Source of the DNA: Apostichopus japonicus
Taxonomy: Eukaryota > Echinodermata > Holothuroidea > Aspidochirotida > Stichopodidae
Assembly (NCBI RefSeq): GCF_037975245.1
Contig: NC_092582.1
Location: 6,304,001 to 6,368,000, forward strand
Direction of reading: 5' to 3'
Length of the DNA: 64,000 bases
This document shows, in pieces, positions 1 through 20,345 of the stretch. The notes under the pieces are model-generated. The model saw only the letters and a list, made by a program, of their open reading frames with translations, was not told the origin of the DNA and did not search any database. The position numbers and the translations under genes are program-made. Position 1 is the first letter of the stretch, and each line of letters starts with the position of its first letter.

Positions 1-103
1 TCGAACATGATGTGTGCCGGGTTGACAATCTTCAAAAAGGTTATGGATGGAAAAAAAAAACTATTAGGAAATACTTGGTTCTCAGGCAAAAAGTGTACAT
101 CTG

Positions 104-262
104 GTTGGTCATTTCAAGCCCGAGAAGTGCCGTTTCCGGTGATCTGGGGGGTTTCAAAACAAGAAATTTTCTTGTACGCTGCGCGCCAACCGATGGTGGC
201 GCTCCGCTTAGATAGTAATTCGCGCCCCCCGGGTTTGAAAATCCTGGATACGCGCCTGTATA
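104..262 (-). mobile_element. MITE/DNA transposon end fragment, related to 26643-27019
   Basis: Read on the - strand this starts GGCGCGTATCCAGG beside a TA repeat and contains CTAAGCGGAGCGCCACCAT, GGTTGGCGC and CAGCGTAC. The same blocks occur on the + strand at about 26710-26750. It is therefore a second member of the same repeat family, or of one sharing its inner part. Its other end is unclear. Confidence 0.6.
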
Positions 263-267
263 TATAC

Positions 268-309
<42 letters not shown>
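258..309. repeat. TA-rich microsatellite
   Basis: Tandem TA with occasional CA, directly beside the transposon terminus at 262. Confidence 0.9.
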
Positions 310-1130
310 TGTGCGTGGTGTATGTGTGTGTGTGTGCATAAAATGATAATTATGGTGAAGAGACCGAAGTGGAGAGAGGGTTTGGGCAATTAAACAATCT
401 TTTTCATTAAAACATGTGGCCAAACTTTATGCAAGATCTGTTCATAATAAGTATTTTATCTACAACCCTATACAGAGTATTACTCACAATAATATGATTG
501 TCATTCAGCAACCATATGAACATCAATGAGCGAGAATTTAATGAAATTGATTCAAATGCTGTCGGCTGCACGTTTTTCCATTAGTACCATTAATCACGTG
601 TGAAAACCAAATTTTTGAGAATATTGAAATAAAAAAGAGTTGAAGTTAACTTCAACTTAAAACCTGACTAGTCAGAGATGTAATGAATAATAATAGAGTT
701 ATTGGATGCCATTATCGAATTAATGAGCATAAAACAGTGTAAATAAGATAATGTCAAAAGAACTTGCTATTAAGGTAAATGATGGTTTGTTCCAGGCAAA
801 CTGACAGTTTATATCAATTTTCAATTCCAGTTTATTTCATTTTTCAATATCCTCTCACTCATCTACACGTAGTATTAAGAATAATATTTTCTTTTCCCAC
901 TTCACAAAGAAAACATTAACGTAACGTCCTATATGCAATTAATGTTATACGGAAGTGGATTGGCATATACTTTGATAAACATGTACGCCTTTGTGAGTTT
1001 AGCCTGCTTCTGTATGTAATTCAGTAGGAATGTATATACTCAACATTATGGTAACGCTGTAGTATGTGCTATCATTGTTTGTTCATTCATACTTAGTAAA
1101 GATTCCAAAATCCTATTGGTCCATTCAGGT
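310..1130. other. no recognisable gene
   Basis: AT-rich, non-repetitive sequence after a short (GT)n at about 320-337. I see no exon-like frame with splice signals and no clear element. Confidence 0.6.
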
Positions 1131-1143
1131 CAGCTGACCGTGG

Positions 1144-1165
1144 TTAATCCTGTGAGTAACGCACG
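1144..1165 (+). repeat. truncated copy of the foldback element arm
   Basis: About 22 bp from TTAATCCTGTGAGTAACGC onward is identical to the right arm of the foldback element at about 1397-1418. It is a partial second copy about 250 bp upstream. Confidence 0.6.
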
Positions 1166-1264
1166 GTAAAATTACGGGGCATCACTTTAATAAATCTTTG
1201 GTTATATGTAACCAAAAATGTTTTGTTTTATGATTCCCCCCCCCCCCCACAAATGGTAGTGTAT

Positions 1265-1447
1265 GAATGAACGGGGTTAATCAACGGTCTAGCGTGCGTT
1301 ACTCACATGATTAATGCACTCCGGGTGTTAATGCTATCGCTGGATGCACTCGGGCTCCGCCCTCGTGCATCGCTTGCATTATCCCCCGATCGTGCATTAA
1401 TCCTGTGAGTAACGCACGCTAGACCGTTGATTAACCCCTTATTCATT
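1265..1447. mobile_element. foldback MITE-like palindromic element
   Basis: The arms 1273-1319 (GGGGTTAATCAACGGTCTAG, then CGTGCGTTACTCACA) and 1392-1438 are near-perfect reverse complements. A second, inner hairpin (GATGCAC, CGGGC, then GCCCTCGTGCATC) sits between them. Flanking AATGA and TCATT extend the symmetry. There is no coding capacity. This is typical of a non-autonomous DNA transposon. Confidence 0.75.
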
Positions 1448-3090
1448 AGCGATATCACTTTTGCAAGCGCAACAATAGCTACTTTAACATTATAAGGTTT
1501 CAGTATTAATCTTTTACCTGACGACGGAATGCCACGAGACGGGGGTGGGGGTGGGGTGGGAGTGAAGGAGGGGACAGGGAGAGGATAGGAGAGGGAGGTT
1601 TTTATTCCAACTCAAAAAGCAGACTTAAATACATAATTTATTGTATGATTCACCATGAGATACGATATGGCAATTTTTCTTCTATATATTTCTTATGACA
1701 TTATATCAAACAACATTGGTGTAGCCTATTGATTATCTTTGACTTTGTGCTTCTATGTTGAGTGCGTGTGTGTGTATGTGCGTGTGGAAAAATAAAACTT
1801 TTAATAAACAAATCGAACATCGTCATAATGTATGTGAGAATCTGTTGACTAAACTACAAACATTTGTTTAAGGGGGTGGGGTGGGGGTGGGGGTGGCATT
1901 GGACAACCAGAGCTCCCAAATAAAATTCACAGCAATGATATTTACGCGGACGTAGTAACGTGGTAAAATATAACCAACGGAAATTTCCACACCTTGTTAG
2001 CATTGTGCATATGGTTCTTACTGCGTGATATTAAGCTAAACAAGGAGTTCTAGTTTGACAGTCTTGTTAGCTGAAAGTCGGTTTACATATTGAATCCTGA
2101 GGAGAAGGACCTTCGTTTAAAATACGATTATCGGGTGATTTTGTTTTTCCTTCTTTCATGAACCGCTAATGAGAGCAACTTATAAGTCAATTATCGTAGA
2201 CAGTGTCCTCAAACATCACTCTATGGAAGATTGAATTACACTCTTTCTTTTCAGTCGAATCTCGAAATTGTTAGCCCTTGAAGAATGGAGCAATCCGAAC
2301 TGAACGGAAGATGATGGAAACAGACAAAACATGATAAACAAAATATTTAACAGATCTACATACAGATATAACAACAAACGAACGCACTATATACACATAG
2401 TTTAGATTCATGTTTTTTACTTCTGTTATAGACTGTGCATGCATATCAACACATGATTTTGCTTTAGGTTATCATGTTTGTATGAGACACTGTAGACCAA
2501 CAAGCTAGTATTTAAAACACTCTAGAACAGTAAAGGCTGATCAAAAGTAATTTATAAATGCCATTTTGATGAGAAAAACACTGGAATTTGTTTTCCAGAT
2601 TACACAGAGGGTCCATTTTGTGAGGACGTTTTGACGACGGTGATTTTACGGTTTTCTGCCTCAAATCAAAGTCACATGTTCCACTGCACTTTGAAGTTTG
2701 TGCCCCCCCCCCTCCACCCCAGCTGCAAATTGAACCTTCTTCGTTAACTTCTGCTTTTACAAACCCGACCAGACTCATTCGAATTGAGAATCTTACATCT
2801 CTAAATTGAGTTCAATGTTGTTATTCTAGGATATAAATAGAAGACTATATTTCCACGAAGCTATATCTTTCTTTCTTATTTCAAATGCGATTTTATGTGT
2901 TCGGGGGATCTCGTATAACGATGTGGATATTGCTTTTTTTCTTTCTTTCAAGGTTTCATTTAAATATCGATTTCGGTTTGATGATGACATGGTAGTCGAT
3001 ACTTGTATAATTATATCCCTTTGTTCCCTCACCAAATAAAATTGACTTTGATTAAAAAAACTGGTCACGTGTGGATTGAAGTTGCTTACA
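1448..3090. other. unassigned DNA with G-rich and GT-rich tracts
   Basis: Contains purine/G-rich stretches near 1538-1600 and 1871-1895, a short GT run near 1760-1785 and a poly-C run at about 2702. No exon or transposon protein fragment was recognised. Confidence 0.5.
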
Positions 3091-3104
3091 ATACTCGAAG
3101 ACGT

Positions 3105-3388
3105 ATCAATATATGTCTATATACATATGCCTATATCTATATATATACATATGCCTATATCATGTATATTCATATACATATTTATGCCTATATATATGCC
3201 TATATATATACCAATATATATCTATATATACATATCTATATATAAATATATATATATACATATATATGTCTATATATATATAAATATATCTATATATATA
3301 TATATAAATATATATATCTATATATATTTATCTATATATTTATCTATATATATATATATATTTATATCTATATATCTATATATTTATG
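3105..3388. repeat. compound TATA/TATGCC microsatellite
   Basis: TATATATC, TATGCC and TATAAATA variants run for about 280 bp. Open frames of Ile-Tyr repeats here are not genes. Confidence 0.95.
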
Positions 3389-5636
3389 TGTGTATCCCTT
3401 GCTGCTCTTTGAATAAAACCGCGTTATGCTTGTACAACCTGGTGGTTTGTTCGTTTGCATGCTTGATTAGTGTTATACTGCTAAAAAATAAATGTGAAAT
3501 CTAAATATTTAATAAACCGATGTGTTTATATTACCGGGCTGACCATCGGCCTATCAATACAAGATGTAAGCTCAAGTGCAAATACACCTATAAAAGGGTA
3601 CGGTAATATACAAAATGGAACGAAAAGACCACTGGAATCAGTACGATCCGGCAGTGTAACACTATATCTGAAACTATACAGAGTGACAGCAACAGTAGTA
3701 ATGGCGTTCCCGGAAAGATTAACATTGCCATGCTGCTGTAAGCGGTTTATTAGCTGCCTGCAGTAAGTTATAGTGTACAAATACATCAGCATATAGAGTA
3801 ATCCGTCGGGAGAAGTCCCCTATATTTGAACTTCTGAATATTCATGAGCGGGTGGGTATATACTTAATGATTCCACTGTAATCATATTTTCCCTCCGTTT
3901 ATTTATCGTCTATCATCAATGTGATCAGAAACTTGCATATGATTTGTAACATCAATTGTTCATTTTTCGAGTATATTACACGGAACAACACTTTGCGAGT
4001 ACATGTAGAAGTAGCAAAACAGATAGGGTATAAAGGAAACAGAATCGAAAAAAAAGCCCCATTGAATAAATCAGGACATAAGGGAAAGGCGTTGCACAGC
4101 TCAAGAAAAGTAACTTTATGGGTTTTTTTTTAATTTGAAAGTTTTTAAATAGTTGAACCTTTCAATACCATGCAATTATGAATTTGAATTTAAAGAAAAA
4201 ATCATCGATAATTGGATTTCGTTCATTTCGTTTGCAATCATAAATATAGTATTTCATGTGAAGTATGAGAACATTGTAGGGATTTCCTTTCTCGTTGTTG
4301 TAACCAAAAAAGATATAATGCTTCGAAAAACAGAACTGCTTCTAAAGGAACATATTTTCAACATCTAAATTAAAAGAGTCAATCATATTTAAATAGAGAA
4401 TCAATTTTTCCCGATTCTTTCATCATAATTTGAATACCAAAAAAAGAAAATGTATACTCAAGCCAAGTGTTACAGGATTTTAGTTTCGGATTTGACCTAA
4501 AATTAAGTTCGCAAATATAGTTAGCTGAAACTAGGATTCATAATTTCTTTCCGTTACAAATTGTTACGTCACGTTACATTAGCCGTGGCGAACGATCACA
4601 AACGCCATCGCGTCATACAGGTCAACCGATATACATCCATGAGTTTAGAAATCATGTATTATTAACAAATTTTCAGAACTTTTTGTATAAGAACCACTTT
4701 CCCTTTTATATTTACCTTATTTTTTATCAGTACAAGAGTACACATTGTCCACACACAAATAAGTTTCTCATCCTGAAAGGGTTATCCCCTTAAAGTCACC
4801 CCGTCCAGTATGCAGCTCCCCGCATGACCCCTTAAGTTTTTTGTATTGTTTATAAGGACGTCCAAAACATTTTTAATTGTGTTTTCTTTCTCGTTAGGGT
4901 ACATTAAATAACTGACCATCTTTCTTTTAACCGGCATGCATGCCTCTCATAAGTGACGTCATTATTCTAGTTTTTTTTTCCCCGCCTCTTCACTCTGTAG
5001 GTTGTATTTTGACTTCGTTTTTGTTTAAGTTATGATAGCGTTCCATCAGTTTGAAAAGAAAAGCATTTATATCGCTGCAGGCTTCTGCCTCTTTTCTTGT
5101 TGTATATTACTGTAAATGACTTCTCGACTGAGGAAGTACCACTCTATGGTAATAGAATGAGCGAGCGAGTCAAGCTGATAAATAAATCAACTCAACACAT
5201 ATATACTTGCTAGAATCCTATGCAACGCCGTATAGGTCAAACAGTCAATTTGTTCCGAACCTGCTATAGATACTCGATAACTATGTGTTCAAAACAGACT
5301 CCACTGACACACACAATCACGTAATCGAACATTTTCATCGAATTCATCAACCTACCGACAAACTTTCACTGAAAACATATACACATGCACATACTCAGGA
5401 ACAGTTAGGCAAAAATATTTTTCTTTTCAAACCAGCAGCTATGGGTACATAACCTTCTGTGCGGATTATTTTTTTTTAGAAACTTGCCCACATTGAACGA
5501 GTCTCTTTTTGATGCGTGCACCATTTTCGACAAGTTCATGATCTTGTGACATTTAAATTGGTTAAAGTTTGTCATTTTCTATTGTTACTGGGCAATTTCT
5601 TTTACCCAAAATCTGTTGAAAGCATTCATTTTTTTT
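3389..5636. other. no recognisable gene upstream of the synaptotagmin exons
   Basis: This interval might hold 5' exons of the synaptotagmin-like gene. A stretch at 3540-3766 has donor-like GTAAGC/GTAAGT at its end, but its phases do not fit the phase-0 start of the exon at 5891. I saw no transmembrane-encoding exon. Confidence 0.4.
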
Positions 5637-5783
5637 AATATATATATATATATATTATTATTATTATTATTAGAGAAAACCAGAGAAATAAGATATGACT
5701 CATATGAATTTTCTGTCCCCCTGGACCTTTGTCAGCAATACTTGGCAGTCCAAAGAAGGTACCAGGGGGACCGAAAATTCCAA
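5637..5783. repeat. (TA)/(TTA) repeat with terminal motif shared with 54884-55027, then hairpin
   Basis: A TA/TTA tract is followed by about 38 bp (5667-5704: ATTATTAGAGAAAACCAG, then AGAAATAAGATATGACTCA) identical to the arm end of the 144-bp palindrome at 54884. Directly after it, 5706-5724 and 5761-5780 form an inverted repeat (GAATTTTC, GTCCCCCTGG and its complement with one mismatch per arm). It looks like another member of an AT-targeting palindromic element family. Confidence 0.7.
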
Positions 5784-5890
5784 TATATATTCTAAATATT
5801 GTGTATTTAAAATATTCGATTTGATTCGAGGTAAGGCCTCCCACTTTATTATATGCGAACACTTATGTTATTATTATTGTTTACATACAG

Positions 5891-13793
<7,903 letters not shown>

Positions 13794-15120
13794 ATAAACC
13801 TGTTCCGCGAACCATCTTATCTATTTTATTACTTCTCAAAATGCATCGTCAACGTTTCGGCGGATCTTTGGAGAAGGAAAAGAAAACTATATACGAAATG
13901 AAGAATAATCGGCAGAGGAGTCCTCGCTATCTCTTCAGTTCCGGATTAACGTATTGAATGTCTACAGTCTTTTGCTTTGATTTATCAGTCAAAGCATTAT
14001 ATACGTAAGCGAGCGTAACATTACCTCGTCAGTGCCAGGCAATTTTATGCACAAAACGGTACCAAGCAAAATTGTTTGTCTTCAAAATAGAGTGGCAATG
14101 TTGATAAAAACAATCTACTAGATATTGTCACCAAATGAACTTTTGGAATGAAAAAAAAAACCCACACACACACAAAACAAACGAGCAAGAGTAGTCATTT
14201 GTACAATAATGGGCTCTAATTTTTTTCTGCAATTATCTAAAATATAACCAAATTAAGGCAAAAAGTTGATTTAAGGTCCCAAAACAGGGAGGATATTGCT
14301 CATGGAAATTTACATCGATTGCTTTACGAACTTATCGATCTCGCAGGTACGGGTCGGTGTCTCACTTGACTATATCATGAGATTTAAAAGTTACGATAAA
14401 GATATATACCTAACGTGTGTGACATGAACGGCGATAAAGGATACTTGTTTCTTTGTATGTGTGTATGCATGTGTGTCTGTTTGTACGGATGAAAGAGACA
14501 ATAAAAACAAATAATGACTGTGCGACGAGTAATGAACGCCGATAGTCGGTAAACAGAGGGAAATATTAATTCATATACAAAGTCAAATGATGGTGTCGAT
14601 CGCTTTGAGACCGCCTTGTTAAAATAAATTTGGATGATTAATACTGACGTCATCGACCACCCGCCCCACCCCCTCCCCTCTGCCCCGTCCTCCGACATCC
14701 CCACATATGCTAGTGAGTCAAAGACATTGTTAGACATATTTTATCTTCAACAAGGGTTCTCCTCTCACCTTTAAAAAGTTCCTTCGTTGCATCATGTCAT
14801 TGTCTAACTTAAAACCTCTTCAATATTTGGGAATAAATTAGAGGGTGACTGTATATGACTCAAGAAAATTATTGTTTACTTACCTTTCACCTTCAAGTTC
14901 CTTACGTAGACCGGAGGTACGTTTTCATGTCAAATGATAGAATGTGTAATTTACTAGTCAAATACGAAGTACGAAACTTTGCTTGAACACCAACAATAAA
15001 CAAACACGGCTTGAAGTTTGGCTAGAAACATGTTTTTGCCAAAATATGTTTTTTTGTTAAAAATATGTTGGTTAAAAGGGGGAACGATCTATACATATAC
15101 ATATCTATATATATTATTAA
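13794..15120. other. region downstream of the synaptotagmin stop; 3' UTR probably starts here
   Basis: No further coding sequence was recognised. The 3' UTR should begin at 13794; AATAAA-like hexamers occur only well downstream (for example near 14504 and 14830) and I cannot choose between them. Short (AT)n lies at 15133-15157. Confidence 0.4.
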
Positions 15121-16514
15121 CATATACTAACATAATATATATATATATATATATACAATGTTTCTTACAAAATTGTGTGCAATTATTAACCTTCGATTCA
15201 GAGCCAACTGTACAAAGCGTTGTTTCTAATCCAATTTTCTTTCCATTTGATAAACCTCTCAAACATTTCCACCGTATAGTGTATGACGTCACCAATACAG
15301 TCATCTTTCGTAAAGGGCGATCAAAAGGCAGCATACGCCTTACCAATATTTTCGAATTCGCCAGCTGTACAGCTGCACGTAGAAGCTTAGATGGCAGGGA
15401 GTTATACTGAGAGTTTTCATTGTTTACATAGTTATACGTGAGTCCACGATTACGCAACATTTGAAACAAAGCAAAATCAAAAGCTGCGATGACATTTGCT
15501 CGACCTTTTATTAATACGTATTGGTTTAATTCTGTATTATTATATTTCATATAGATATAATTATGACAACGGCGATTATAAGATTTCATTTGAGGTTATG
15601 AAATTCTTGGACGCAAACAATTCTTTATCCTGAATATTCTTTTCACTCATGTGAAATATACTTTTAATTTGAATCTTTCCCTCTAAAAAGCACGTTGAGT
15701 TGTCCTTTATCAACATTTGGTGATTTTCATATTTATATGATCATTAATATCATAAATATAACCCGTTTTAACATTAAATACAGCAAATCCTGCACACATT
15801 TTATGTCTTTTCTCTGTTTCACTTTTTTAATATTTTCTTTCACGCAGGTTGAATTTTATATTTTAACATAGCCTAACTTTATAAAATGGAAAACAAAGCC
15901 GGTTTCTTATTGAGGAATATGTATAACTATAACTGTCTGTATGGGTCAAAACTAGGTACGTTTAACCAGGGAGTTGTTTAACCTGTATAATTTTTCGATA
16001 GACGAATCGTGTAGAACAAGCTGTAATCAATAAGTGTTCTACGAGTTCCAGAGAAAATAATTGCTTGAGACAAAGAACAAGATAAACAAACTCTCACGAA
16101 ATTTAACCTATGAATTGAGCAATGTAGACCGATGTCGGTGCTCAAGCCCGTGACCTTATGTATGGATGGGGTTAGTCAGGATTGTATGCCGCCGATCTTG
16201 CGATTGAAATCTTTCGCGGCTCTGGATTTGGCCCGGGGACCGCCTATTGAGACCCCCTTGGTATATATGATCTGTCAACATATGATTCCCATTCACCAAA
16301 GTAACACAACTTCGTAGGTTATTCTCAATGAATTTGAAAGATAGCCAATGATGAATGAAACAGAGGCGAAAGGACGGTATCTGTTATTTAATGTGCACGT
16401 TTGAAAGGACAAACTAAGAGGGGAACTGCGGTCACCCATATCTATACATGATCGAGCAACTACACCTGTACCGTATAACTTAGCAAATGAAGTTTACCCA
16501 TATTGACTCGTTTC

Positions 16515-16575
16515 ATAGCCTGGGGTGCACGCACCCCTGGTGGTGTGAGGTAGGACACAAGGGGTGCGAAGCTAT
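16515..16575. mobile_element. hAT-like MITE terminus fragment
   Basis: CCTGGGGTGCACGCACCCCT is followed by GGTGGTGTGAGG and a GGGGTGCGAAG block. It forms a short hairpin like those at hAT/ZBED-type element ends, and resembles the GGGTGCATGAACCCCAGGG block of the element at 41237. Confidence 0.4.
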
Positions 16576-19500
16576 AGGCATACAGACAGACACATACACA
16601 CAAATCGACCATACTCGTATTGAGAATAGCTTTCATCCACAGATGGTAAATAGGCTGCAGACGTGCTTTTGCAATAGCTAATATATGCGAGTAGCGGAAG
16701 ATGTTAAGAAACACTGAAGGCTCTATAAAAGTTGAACCAATCAAGACTAGTGACCAAGGCCAAGCACGTCTTAATACATAGTAGGATAAACTTTAATATC
16801 TTTCATATCCAAGTTTACTTCCTTAGTTGTAATAAATTGAAACACATGTGGATCGATGACGTCACATAGTAGACTTGATCAAGTCTCCAGCAACGTGGGA
16901 GAGGAACATTTAATGTGTATTCCCTGTGATTTATCAACTCATTGCCGTTGCATATACACGTTAATTGGTATTTATAAGGGAGGGACGGGGACGGGGACGG
17001 GGACGGGGAGGGATGGGGATTAATTTCTGTGAAACAACAAACCCGCCGTTGTCTAAAAAGGTCGTTGCTGAGCATTAATTATTATTGAAGATTAAACCAA
17101 TTTACGAAAAGAGTGTCGCATTTCACTAAATTCAATTTATTACAGATAAAAAGCATAGAAAATTGCTAGATTTGTCGACTTAAAAGGATCTCTCGGTTCT
17201 GCATTACAAAGGAATATCAGTTGATTGACCTCTATTCAAATACTTGATGCCTATAATGTGAACTCTACAGAACCCTAAATTTTGTCCTTCAAATTTTCCC
17301 TTTTCCCGCCTAAAATGACTTATTCAGCCTTGGTCGCTTTATAGAAATAACAGCTCAGACAGCTCAGAAAAATGTAAAAATAACTAAATAAAATTTACTA
17401 AATATACATTGACAAAATGGGCAAAGCGACTCTTCGAGCAATGTGAACCATCCATTCTAACTAATGTATCTAACTAACAGTTTGTGGTTTTATCTATTTG
17501 TGGTGTTACGTAATTGTGCCGATATATAAATAGATATTTGACTTTCAATGTATATATCTGTGCTACGTATATTCGTATATACGTATTTGCCTGATATTTG
17601 TCCTTACATATTTGTGTTCTACTGTTCTTACGTATTTGTGTAGAGGGAGACATCACTTCGGCAATCACAGACGGCCATATAAAGTAGGTCTGAGGGTCAG
17701 ACGGGCCACCCCGTCATACATCTATACTCTGTCTAATAGCGACCTGATTTCTTCACTGTCATCGACAAAGCCTTGTATAGGACAGAGAACCGAAGTAAAG
17801 ATCGTTTTTTTGAAGGTCAATAAAAGGTAACATGGAAAGTACACAACATGGTAAGTCGATATAGGTGGCTAAATTATCTTTGTTTTGCATGTCATAAAAC
17901 TATAATTGAACTAAGCACCGGAAAGAAAACATATACGGAAAAATTTAACGTAATTTGGAAACGACAGACACATTCAAAACTGTATTATTGCATGGAATTT
18001 GTCAAACATATAGTGTTATCATGCTACTGCATTATCAAAAGAAATATCAATCACATGAAATAGACATTTCCCCGAAATAGCATCCCAGACCAGACTTCGG
18101 CCTTTCCTTTCCCTACATGCACCGCCCCACCCACCCCCCCCCCCCCCCTGCAGACAAACCACATTCGGTATAGTGCTCGTCAAAGACCATTGGTCCATAG
18201 CATCTATTTTCTTCTTGTTTTGGGGGAAGGGGGTCAATGAAAGTCAGCTCAAAAGCGACAATATGGATCCCGTATGCATTCTCTATACCACAAGTTCCTG
18301 TATTTGATTGTTTTACAATAAACGGCACACTCTGATACCGATTTTCTTAATGTCTCAACAAAAAGGTAGCTCTTATCAAGTAACAAATGGGGAACTCTTT
18401 CGTTACAAAAAAAATGGAAAAGGGCAAGTTTTCATGAACAAAAATGCGGCACGTGGAAGGTATGAAACGGGCACTTAGAAGTATGCCACCAAACTTGGGT
18501 TTTCACAAAACTGGGGGAGTTGGAGGGAGGGGTGGGCTGGAGGTGTGGGGTGGGGGGGGGGGGGGTCCACAGCCCCTTTTCGGGGCTCGATAGAGAGAAT
18601 GCCGTTTGTGGTAATAGATGCGTCTGTTTTAGTGAGTGTTGTTTTTTGGGCCAGTAAATTTGCGGAAAGACACATTCCCTAATCTCTATAGGCTACCGTA
18701 TTTCATTCCTCAGATTCCTAATATTTATACAACAATAGTCCGAGACAATTAGTTAGTAAGAAGAAACGACTGATAAGTCCGTTCTGTTACAGTGATCGAA
18801 CGACTAAAATCAACATAGTTGAACTATATCGATTGGTTTAAGTAACATCACAGATGTATTTACCGCACTATAATAGATTAATTGTGGTCATTTGTAATGA
18901 CGGAGGAAATCCGATTGAAAAAGGCTTATTCGTTCAAAAAAAATGGTGACTTTTGCTGGACCTGCAGTACTACACGGAGACAAAAATATCATGTGTAGCA
19001 TTATATGTTCTCCGTGTAGCGGAATCGTGAAACACTGTACCTGACGATGATCACACAGTCACAGTCTCGATGCAAGGGGACTGGGGTTGAGAGCGGATCA
19101 GTTGGTTCGTTGTTTGGTGTTTCCAATGTCCAGGTTCTGTCTTGGGAGACTTTCTTAAAAAGTACCCGGCATTCTCAACAAGTTACTCGCTCATCAGCCA
19201 ATACAGTGTGGTAAATACGGACACAGGTGTCGATGGAATGTACATCTGGAAAGAAGAGAGGAGAGGGTGGGGAGGAATCTTGGGGAGCCTGGAGGGTGTG
19301 GGGAGTAAGTTAGCGGCAAGTGGTTGAAATGAAGTCCACTCATTGTTATTTAAACTGGAGTAGAGTGATTTGAATCTAAATTTACAACTTATTTAAAAAA
19401 AGTGAAATAGCTGAAAATAGGGTGAAGAGAAACGAAACCTCTTAGGTACCACCCGGTGTCCCACCGTGTTGCCCTCAAATATATCTAACCCACCCGACAC

Positions 19501-20080
19501 TACGTTATCTTGACATAATGGTGCAACCAAGACGCCATGGATTCCTGCAGGAACGGTAAAACATTGGGCTAATGCTTGGGAAATATGGGATGATATATAT
19601 TCGCTACTTAACCCCTACATTTATCATGTTTCGATGTTATTTCTTGGAGTACGGGAACAGTCTGGCTAACGAAAAACACACCAGGTAGGCTTTCTTTTTC
19701 CCAATGGACTTACTTTGGACTATACAGGTATTGTTCTATGTTGTGCTCTATCGGGATGAGTGAGTGTGGTGTGCTAAATCAGTAATCAGAAATACCAGAA
19801 AAGAAAAGAAAAGGAAAGAAGAGAAGAGAAAAGAAAACGAGTATGTCAAACTCAGTTAATGTTGAAGTCAAGCAGTGATAGGCTACTATAACGTACGATA
19901 TTCGCACACGGTGATATGAATGTTTTTCTCATCAACAAACATGTCATAGTAATGATGCGGTCAGTCACGTGATTGCGCAGACCGAAATAGACCTGTACTA
20001 CCTAACTGATAATGGTATCACTCAAAAACTCATCTGGAAACTGCAAAACCCATAGCGTGTTAGAATGATATATCTAACGT
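16576..20080. other. no recognisable gene
   Basis: Contains a (GGGGAC)n tract at about 16983-17010, poly-C at 18134-18148, a G-run at about 18550-18565 and GAAAAG repeats at about 19798-19838. Positions 16872-16887 hold AGACTTGATCAAGTCT, a palindrome also present at 48671-48686 with related flanks. A frame at 19140-19260 after a decent acceptor could be chance. Confidence 0.45.
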
Positions 20081-20086
20081 TGTATG

Positions 20087-20090
<4 letters not shown>

Positions 20091-20129
<39 letters not shown>

Positions 20130-20345
20130 CCTATATATATATATAGGCCTATATATATATATATATGTTGAGACTAGTGGAACACTAGTAGTTGTAACTC
20201 CGAGTGAAAGTGTTCCACTAGTCTCAACTAGTCTCAACATATATTCCGCTCTGTCCCCCGGACATAGATCACTCTGCGCCAAGATAGACGCCAACCAACC
20301 TACTCTATATGTATATATATATATATACACGTTCGGTTGATTGGG
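20091..20345. repeat. (AT)n-flanked inverted repeat
   Basis: AT tract with AGGCCTATA units, then perfect 20-bp arms at 20167-20186 (GTTGAGACTAGTGGAACACT) and 20209-20228 around a 22-base loop. TAGTCTCAACA follows again, then non-AT sequence and a second short AT tract at 20310-20326. The layout matches the other AT-embedded palindromes. Confidence 0.8.

Noticed and set aside
3003-3504. Open frames of Tyr/Ile/Leu repeats
   Set aside because: Translation of the TATA/TATGCC microsatellite; the same artefact occurs at 13026-13741, 20022-20340, 36991-37659, 42595-42823 and 44138-44523.
3494-3766. Possible 5' synaptotagmin exon
   Set aside because: Donor phases (GTAAGC or GTAAGT) do not match the phase-0 start at 5891 and the peptide shows no membrane segment.
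15018-15589. 130-codon (+) and 166-codon (-) overlapping frames
   Set aside because: Each includes an AT-microsatellite part; frames of this length are expected occasionally by chance in 64 kb of AT-rich DNA, and neither shows a family motif.
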